64,000 nt of DNA, taken from NCBI GenBank assembly GCA_947561585.1, contig CANNZV010000498.1, forward strand, positions 480,129-544,128, read 5' to 3'. The position numbers and the translations under genes are program-made. This document shows positions 59,343 through 64,000 of this stretch, one piece after another (within the stretch, counting starts at the first letter, position 1; each line of letters begins with the position of its first letter). The notes beneath the pieces are model-generated. The model was not told the DNA's origin. It saw nothing but the letters and a program-made list of their open reading frames with translations, and did not search any database. This stretch comes from Caprella mutica. Its lineage: Eukaryota > Arthropoda > Malacostraca > Amphipoda > Caprellidae.

Positions 59343-59632
59343 TCGCCTGCCCCACGTCTTAAACCCCTCGCCTGCCCCACGTCTAAAACCCATCGCCTGC
59401 TCCACGTCTAAAACCCCAAGTCTTCCCCACGTCTAAAGCTGCTCGTCTGTCCCACGTATAAAACCCCTTGCCTGCCCCACGTCTAAAATCCCTCGCCTAC
59501 CCCACGTCTAAAATCCCTCGCCGGCCCCACGTCTAAAACCCCTCGCCTGCCCCACGTCTAAAACCCCTCGCCTGCCCCACGTCTAATACCCCTCGCCTGT
59601 CCCACTTCTAAAACTCCTCGCCTTTCACACGG
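59343..59632 (+). repeat. 25 bp minisatellite, about 12 units
   Basis: The unit is CTCGCCTGCCCCACGTCTAA plus AACCC, repeated about twelve times with point differences. It is GC-rich in an AT-rich setting. It ends at TTTCACACGG. Confidence 0.9.
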
Positions 59633-59752
59633 TGGATATAACACGGACTTGCAGAACAATTTTTTAATTTAATTCGCTTTTAGACGTTCAAATAAGTAAT
59701 CAATGTGTAAATTGCCTAGACAAGCTACTTTGTAAGTAGAGGTCCCAATCCC

Positions 59753-59838
59753 AAGCTGACAGGGTAATGTCTGAGTCCCCTGGCTCGGCTCCTTATATAC
59801 TATAAGGAGACCGAGCCCCTTTCTGAAGGAAAGGAGGG
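59753..59838 (-). repeat. Retroelement 3' terminal repeat with hairpin
   Basis: An 86 bp direct repeat of 63631-63716, nearly identical. It contains a 16-17 bp stem (GGCTCGGCTCCTTATA, 59782-59797, pairing with 59801-59817) closed by a 3-base loop and with one bulged base. In the minus orientation this end lies about 270 bp beyond the ORF2 stop. Confidence 0.8.
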
Positions 59839-60109
59839 GGAGCAATAAAGAACATGTTGGAACCTGAAGGGTTCCAACTGCCAGACACCCGTCGAGCTTG
59901 GGACTGGGGCCCCTAATATTTGGGTTCGCAAACCTTTATTTAATAACTCAATTTTAAGGAGATACATTTTTGCGAAATACAAGAAAGTTACATTTAAATA
60001 CATAGGCATACTTATCTCATATATATACAGAAATCATAAATAAAGAACATTTCTCTTAGGAAAAAATATAAAGTATTCATTAACTTAATAAATCTTTGAG
60101 AAATCTTAT

Positions 60110-62614
60110 TCAATAAACAAAAGGCCGAGAGAATCTATCCGCCGGGTTGGAGCGGGTATTAATATAAATTAATACAGGGCAGAAAAAGGTTCTGCACATT
60201 AACACATTCTTTACGTAACTAAACCTCCAACCCGGGGGAAGTTTCCCTTTGGCAAAAAGATAGATAACTGCCTGGTTATCAGAGAAGATAACCGCACCCG
60301 GAAACAAGATATGCGCCAGCCAGGCGGCAGCAAACTCGGCCTCTAATATCGGTAAGTTGCACCGAAAGGTCCGAGCCTGCCCCCGACCCTGCGACCACAT
60401 GCCAATGTAACCGGGGGTGGCATCAACGAAGACCTGATCCCTATTAATAGTTGTATAGAACAGAGTGGGTTTGGTGTGGAACAGGCTTTTAAATCTATAT
60501 AACATATGGGGGTATCTAAAACATAGATTTACTAATGAAAGGGGGAGTTTTAGGACACATCTAGCGAAATTAATAAGTCCTGCCAGGCGCTGTTTATATT
60601 TAAGGGAACAGTTTTTGTTCCTGACTAGTTCAAATTCTTCGTGCATACATTGCACGAAGGAAGGGCTGAGGGCCATGGTTAAGTTATCAAAATCGATAGT
60701 GATTCCCAAATAACTGATTCGCCAAGCAGGACTTAGTGAACATTTGTTAATATTGAATTCTAATGATGATGCAAATAATACAGTCTTTGCCTTCTGAAGG
60801 TCTTGTTCCCTACCTATAAGTAAGATATCATCTAAGTAGATTAGGAATTTTACAGGGATATCTTCCAGCAGGGAGCCCACCACCGCCCTCATGACTCTTT
60901 GCATGACATAAGGGGAGGTGGTGAGTCCCTGAGGGAGACGGGTCAAACCAAAGAAACGCCTTCCACATTTTACCCCAAAGAGTTTGGAGGCTTTTTCGGA
61001 TAGTTTAATATGAAAAAATCCATTGGTAAGGTCAAGTTTAATCATTTTGTTGTGTTTGTTACAAGCATTGGGGAAAGCGGACCCCACGGAGGGTAAGTGG
61101 AAAGGCGGTGCCTTGATTTTTCCTGTGAGAGGAGACATGTCTAACAATACCCTGGGGTTAGTAGGGTCTGATTTAGGAACCGTGAAGAGAGAGAAGGTGG
61201 AGTGGGGCCTCTCACTAGAGGCCCTCTCCCCCGCCTCCACCAACCTCTCGACATGGACCATTTGTTTAAGTGGAGTATAATGGTTACAATTAAAGTTTTT
61301 TGGAATGAAGATGTTCGTTCCTTTTTTGATAATGGAATTTACTGCGTTGTCTTTAGTTTTAATGTTAGGAATGTCTCCCGTTTTAATTGGCACATAAGAA
61401 TTTTTAAGTACATAAGAATTATATGAATTATTAGAATTTGCATTATGGTTATGGTCAAGGTTCAGAAAACATGATTCACAGATGAAATTTAGGTTAGTAG
61501 CGGTAGTTTGAATAATAGATTTACATGATATACATGTTCTAAGGATTAAATTAAGTTGTTTCTTATTATGCTCACCGGGAGGAGAAGGTGGAGGGTTGCC
61601 TGTTCTTGCTGGTCCAGATGGTCGGACTTCCTCTTCTTCCTCCTCCTCCGGTGGGTCTTCTTGGCTACTTTGAGAGTTTGTCGAGTTGTCTTCATTATTG
61701 TTGTTGTCGTTGTTTCTATTTGGTTGGTCATTCACAGAGGGAGCATCGGGATCTGACGGGGAGACGAACCACCGAACGAGGGGAGGAGGCGAAAACGCCC
61801 TAATCCTCTCATCCACTTGGAAGTGGATCGGGGAACGTAAAGGGGACTCCGGGCCTGGTGACGATGCTTGAGATTCCCTTGAGTGCTCCTCAGGTGAAGG
61901 GGGGAGAGATCTATCCGGAACATGGATGTCCAGGTTTCTATCTACCTCAACATCTTCCCAGGGAACCTCCTCGATGTTCAATTCGGTGAGAAGATCACCG
62001 AGGGGGTCCTGACCTGGGACTTCCGGAAGGATTATTTGGTTGTTATAAGGGATTTCTTCATCTCTGGGAGGTTGGGGAGTATCGAGCCAATTCTGAAGAG
62101 CGTCATTCACATCGTTCATGGAGAGAACGGGAAGATCAATCTCGGGGAGAGGAAAGGCCCGAAAAGTCCCGGAGATATCTGACTCCACTGAGGGAGGGGA
62201 AGCACCCCTTTCGGCTGCAACGTCATAGATGGGAAGCAAATGTCTTTCACCATCCTGGCTAATCTGACGGATTCGAAAACGGGGAATGCTGTAAGAACCC
62301 TCGGAGGAGGAAGAGAAGAGCCAGCCTCCTCTTCTGTCCTCAAGAGGCACAGGGCTGCGGTGCTGGAACACGGGGGGTGGAGGAAGGTGAAGTTCAAAGT
62401 TGGAAGAGTTAGAAGAGCTCGGCGATATCCTTTGCCTGTGGACCCTGGGGTCTTCTCCTAGGAGAGCGACATCGTCGGTTATCACCGGATTTCCACCATC
62501 CACAACTCGAACGGCTGCAGGACCCCTAAAGGTGCCCGTCAGAAGGTCTTCATTTAACATATCTTGGAGTGCCTGTTCCAGAAAATCGAAGGAAGGATCC
62601 TCCCCCCCCCCCAT
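60110..62614 (-). CDS. RT-RNase H polyprotein, hepadnavirus-like RNase H
   Basis: 834 codons from ATG 62614. The upstream ATG at 62636 is one base out of frame across an 11-C run (62602-62612), so the true start may be there if the run is 10. Residues 1-330 are proline/acid-rich and unrecognised. A zinc-ribbon-like C361-x2-C364-x14-C379-x2-C382 precedes the RT. RT motifs: D528 in IKLDLTNGFFHI, LPQGLTTSPYVM, and Y593-L-D-D596. RNase H motifs: D731 in VFVDATPGYIG, Glu in LPILEAEFAAAWLAH, D779 in VIFSDNQAV, and D826 in NPADRFSR. The pattern VxVDATPxxxG with LPIxxAE and a terminal NPADxxSR is characteristic of hepadnavirus and nackednavirus polymerases and of related insect retroelements. Gypsy, DIRS and Penelope RNase H look different. 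Function: copying the element's RNA into DNA. How it integrates is unclear, since no integrase is encoded. Confidence 0.75.
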   Translation of the reverse strand: MGGGEDPSFDFLEQALQDMLNEDLLTGTFRGPAAVRVVDGGNPVITDDVALLGEDPRVHRQRISPSSSNSSNFELHLPPPPVFQHRSPVPLEDRRGGWLFSSSSEGSYSIPRFRIRQISQDGERHLLPIYDVAAERGASPPSVESDISGTFRAFPLPEIDLPVLSMNDVNDALQNWLDTPQPPRDEEIPYNNQIILPEVPGQDPLGDLLTELNIEEVPWEDVEVDRNLDIHVPDRSLPPSPEEHSRESQASSPGPESPLRSPIHFQVDERIRAFSPPPLVRWFVSPSDPDAPSVNDQPNRNNDNNNNEDNSTNSQSSQEDPPEEEEEEEVRPSGPARTGNPPPSPPGEHNKKQLNLILRTCISCKSIIQTTATNLNFICESCFLNLDHNHNANSNNSYNSYVLKNSYVPIKTGDIPNIKTKDNAVNSIIKKGTNIFIPKNFNCNHYTPLKQMVHVERLVEAGERASSERPHSTFSLFTVPKSDPTNPRVLLDMSPLTGKIKAPPFHLPSVGSAFPNACNKHNKMIKLDLTNGFFHIKLSEKASKLFGVKCGRRFFGLTRLPQGLTTSPYVMQRVMRAVVGSLLEDIPVKFLIYLDDILLIGREQDLQKAKTVLFASSLEFNINKCSLSPAWRISYLGITIDFDNLTMALSPSFVQCMHEEFELVRNKNCSLKYKQRLAGLINFARCVLKLPLSLVNLCFRYPHMLYRFKSLFHTKPTLFYTTINRDQVFVDATPGYIGMWSQGRGQARTFRCNLPILEAEFAAAWLAHILFPGAVIFSDNQAVIYLFAKGKLPPGWRFSYVKNVLMCRTFFCPVLIYINTRSNPADRFSRPFVY

Positions 62615-62653
62615 CGTCGCTTGCCGAGTCAGTCATGAAGATCCCTTAGTAAC

Positions 62654-63556
62654 TTACTTCTTCTTAGCGGAAGAAGAGTAATTTGGTTTGGAGGAGCTAG
62701 CTTTGGAATAAGATTTTTTCTTATTAAATTTTGGTGTGGCCTTTAACCTGGCAACACGATCAGACAAATCCACTCCTGCTTCTATGCGCGAATACTCTGT
62801 TCGATCGGCAAGTGCGATAGTCCAGTTTTGAGACGCCACCAGGTAGAAGAGTCTAATTCGTTCCGTATGGTTTTTCTGGGCCTGACAGTCCAAGCTATCA
62901 TAACATCTATCAGTGTTGAATAAGTATCGTAACTCCTCTTTTTGGCCCGTATTCAATTTTCTATTTAGCTTGTCATCGACGACCTCTTTCAAATAATCAA
63001 CGATAACGCGCCTATTGAATTTTAAATAGGCCGTGTTGCTCTTAGGGGTGGTTCTAAGAGCAACTATAGTGTCTTCTTCTTCGTCGTCGTCACCTTCTTG
63101 CTCAGAGGCCTCTGGGTTTTCAGGCTCGTCTCTGGGGGCTATTATAGGCGTAGTTGTATTAGTAGTAAGGGCTGCTAGGTTATTTGAGATTGCTTCGAGT
63201 TGTCGTTCAAGCGCCTCGAACCTTGTGGAAACCTGTTGGTCCATCTGAGAGCCTACTTTTGTCAGGATTATCTCAGGAATTTTTGGATTAAGGTGAGGTC
63301 GTTTGGTTTTTGGTGATTTACGTTTCTTTCTTTCTTTTACAGATCTGGAGCTACCACGTGAAGAACCGCCCGCACCGCTATGGCCGCTCACACTTGATTC
63401 GCTACAGCTACGTAATCGTAAGTTATATCGTGCTTCTATGCGAGGTAAAACAAGAGTATCTTCTACTAGTTTACTCACACCAGGATCCGGAGTCTCCTCT
63501 GAGTCCGCCGAAGGCTGCAATGGGGGCGTCGGACGATTGTCTTCCCCCGACATCAA
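62654..63556 (-). CDS. Retroelement ORF1, gag/core-like
   Basis: 300 codons from ATG 63556 (a second ATG follows at once). No annotated domain is recognised. The N-terminus is disordered and Ser/Gly-rich (SVSGHSGAGGSSRGSS), followed by a basic stretch (VKERKKRKSPKTKRPHL). A short coiled coil lies at ~112-145 (QMDQQVSTRFEALERQLEAI). After an acidic linker (EQEGDDDEEEDT) comes a predicted helical domain at ~170-265 (VIVDYLKEVVDDKLNRKLNT, TERIRLFYLVASQNWTIALA) and a Lys/Ser-rich tail ending AKKK. A helical domain followed by a basic tail, upstream of RT, fits a nucleic-acid-binding capsid protein; this is inference. The homologous ORF at 33286-34428 conserves the helical domain best. Confidence 0.7.
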   Translation of the reverse strand: MMSGEDNRPTPPLQPSADSEETPDPGVSKLVEDTLVLPRIEARYNLRLRSCSESSVSGHSGAGGSSRGSSRSVKERKKRKSPKTKRPHLNPKIPEIILTKVGSQMDQQVSTRFEALERQLEAISNNLAALTTNTTTPIIAPRDEPENPEASEQEGDDDEEEDTIVALRTTPKSNTAYLKFNRRVIVDYLKEVVDDKLNRKLNTGQKEELRYLFNTDRCYDSLDCQAQKNHTERIRLFYLVASQNWTIALADRTEYSRIEAGVDLSDRVARLKATPKFNKKKSYSKASSSKPNYSSSAKKK

Positions 63557-63630
63557 CAGTCAATCTGGCAGGAGACGGAGGACCAAGGTGAGAAGTGGAG
63601 GTAAGCAGGTAGGAGATGTTGACTCTTGCA

Positions 63631-63716
63631 AAGCTGACAGGGTAATGTCTGAGTCCCCTGGCTCGGCTCCTTATATACTATAAGGAGACTGAGCCCCTTT
63701 CTGAAGGAAAGGGGGG
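63631..63716 (-). promoter_or_regulatory. Retroelement 5' terminal repeat, TATA in hairpin
   Basis: On the minus strand this repeat reads AGTATATAAGGAGCCGAGCC, a good TATA box about 115 bp upstream of the ORF1 ATG. The TATA element lies in the loop-proximal part of the same hairpin described for 59753-59838. Being in both terminal repeats, it could act as promoter at one end and termination or packaging signal at the other, as in LTRs; function is inferred. Confidence 0.6.
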
Positions 63717-63772
63717 GGAGACTTGTGCAATTGAACGAACTTATCTAGAACATCAGTTGAAGACTGAGTAAT

Positions 63773-64000
63773 CGATCAAAATAATAACTAGGTAGGTATT
63801 GATAAACACTAGTAGATATAACTAGGTAGCTGTTGATGTAGGTAGCTGTTGATGTAGGTAGCTAGGCTTTGATGAATATACTAGTAGGTAAGGATTGATG
63901 AACACTACCTAGTAGGTAACTAGGTAAGTATTGATAAACACTTGTAGATAACTAGGTAGATATTGACAAACAGTTATAGTTAACTAGGTAAACATTGATA
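63773..64000 (+). repeat. Minisatellite of AACTAGGTAGGTATTGATAA units
   Basis: Imperfect 22-34 bp units (AACTAGGTA, ATTGATAAACACTAGTAG) run to the window end, so the full length is unknown. The units vary between GTAGCTGTTGAT and GTAAGTATTGAT. Confidence 0.8.

Larger units (their letters stand above)
59753..63716 (-). mobile_element. Two-ORF retroelement with short direct terminal repeats
   Basis: About 3.96 kb, transcribed leftward: terminal repeat, ORF1 (63556-62654), 17-40 bp gap, ORF2 (62614-60110), ~270 bp, terminal repeat. No protease, integrase, DDE or tyrosine recombinase frame lies between the repeats. A truncated relative occurs at 33286-34690. No target duplication was identified. 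Both ORFs are intact apart from a possible slip at an 11-base G-run, so this is a young copy. Confidence 0.75.

Noticed and set aside
59343..59632. CRISPR-like array
   Set aside because: The 25 bp units are contiguous with no spacers and the DNA is eukaryotic; this is a minisatellite.
61556..62461. Plus-strand frames opposite ORF2
   Set aside because: They overlap the well-supported RT-RNase H protein on the other strand and show no family features.
60110..63556. DIRS-type retrotransposon as the identity of the two-ORF element
   Set aside because: No tyrosine recombinase or methylase frame lies between the terminal repeats, and the RNase H motifs do not look DIRS-like. The recombinase at 55-57 kb is a separate, spliced gene with zinc fingers.
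1..64000. tRNA, rRNA or other structural RNA genes
   Set aside because: I looked for A/B-box and TPsiC-like GGTTCGAATCC patterns and conserved rRNA segments and found none that could be supported.

Overview
This is eukaryotic, AT-rich, intron-using DNA with no recognisable intact host gene. It is almost wall-to-wall transposable elements (TEs), many nested inside one another. The mixture (DD37D mariner, hAT, a P/THAP9-like element, Penelope-like and LINE retroelements, a Crypton-like tyrosine recombinase, PIF/Harbinger-, hAT-, MULE- and piggyBac-like MITEs, and a retroelement with hepadnavirus-like RT-RNase H) points to an invertebrate, most likely an arthropod. I cannot name the species. The family letters below (H, M, Q, R, S, T, K, Y) are my own labels for repeats found by comparing the window with itself.

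Layout. 1-0.64 kb: end of a Tc1/mariner-type element interrupted by a T element. 0.77-2.7 kb: Harbinger-like MITEs (H1, H2) and an R repeat. 2.7-5.0 kb: Q copy A with two nested MITEs. 5.8-6.6 kb: piggyBac-like MITE. 7.9-9.2 kb: decayed gene with OTU-like segments. 9.5-9.9 kb: M copy 1. 11.4-12.6 kb: large inverted repeat holding MITE H3. 13.1-14.4 kb: mariner with a perfect TIR and two stops. 14.6-19.5 kb: R copy split by a hAT MITE and by a 3.3 kb hAT with a decayed transposase. 19.5-26.3 kb: T, S and a 5.0 kb inverted-repeat element containing a tandem array. 26.7-32.9 kb: R, K and Y repeats, a pogo-like MITE and a decayed two-exon gene. 32.9-34.7 kb: M copy 2 inside a retroelement fragment. 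34.7-45.4 kb: a four-level nest, Q containing S containing a P/THAP9-like transposon containing a Penelope-like element. 46.1-48.1 kb: 2 kb Harbinger-like element H4. 50.4-55.1 kb: R copy, then a LINE split by Q copy C, which itself holds M copy 4. 55.1-57.3 kb: Crypton-like recombinase pseudogene. 59.3-59.6 kb: 25 bp minisatellite. 59.75-63.7 kb: near-complete two-ORF retroelement. 63.8 kb to the end: another minisatellite.

The strongest results come from target-site duplications (TSDs) readable directly or checked against empty sites in sister copies. M elements show four perfect 9 bp duplications. hAT-type elements show 8 bp (ACTGAGCC, AGTGCACG, GTCTACCC), the P-like element 8 bp (ACTAGCGT), Harbinger-like elements TTA/TAA, and mariner TA.

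Two observations stand out. First, the retroelement at 59.75-63.7 kb combines a gag-like ORF with an 834-residue RT-RNase H protein whose RNase H resembles hepadnavirus/nackednavirus polymerases rather than Gypsy or DIRS. It has no integrase, protease or tyrosine recombinase and carries short direct terminal repeats with a TATA box inside a strong hairpin. Second, the palindrome TGACGTCA (CREB/ATF site) occurs 30 times where about one is expected, spread over unrelated TE families and often beside a CCAAT box.
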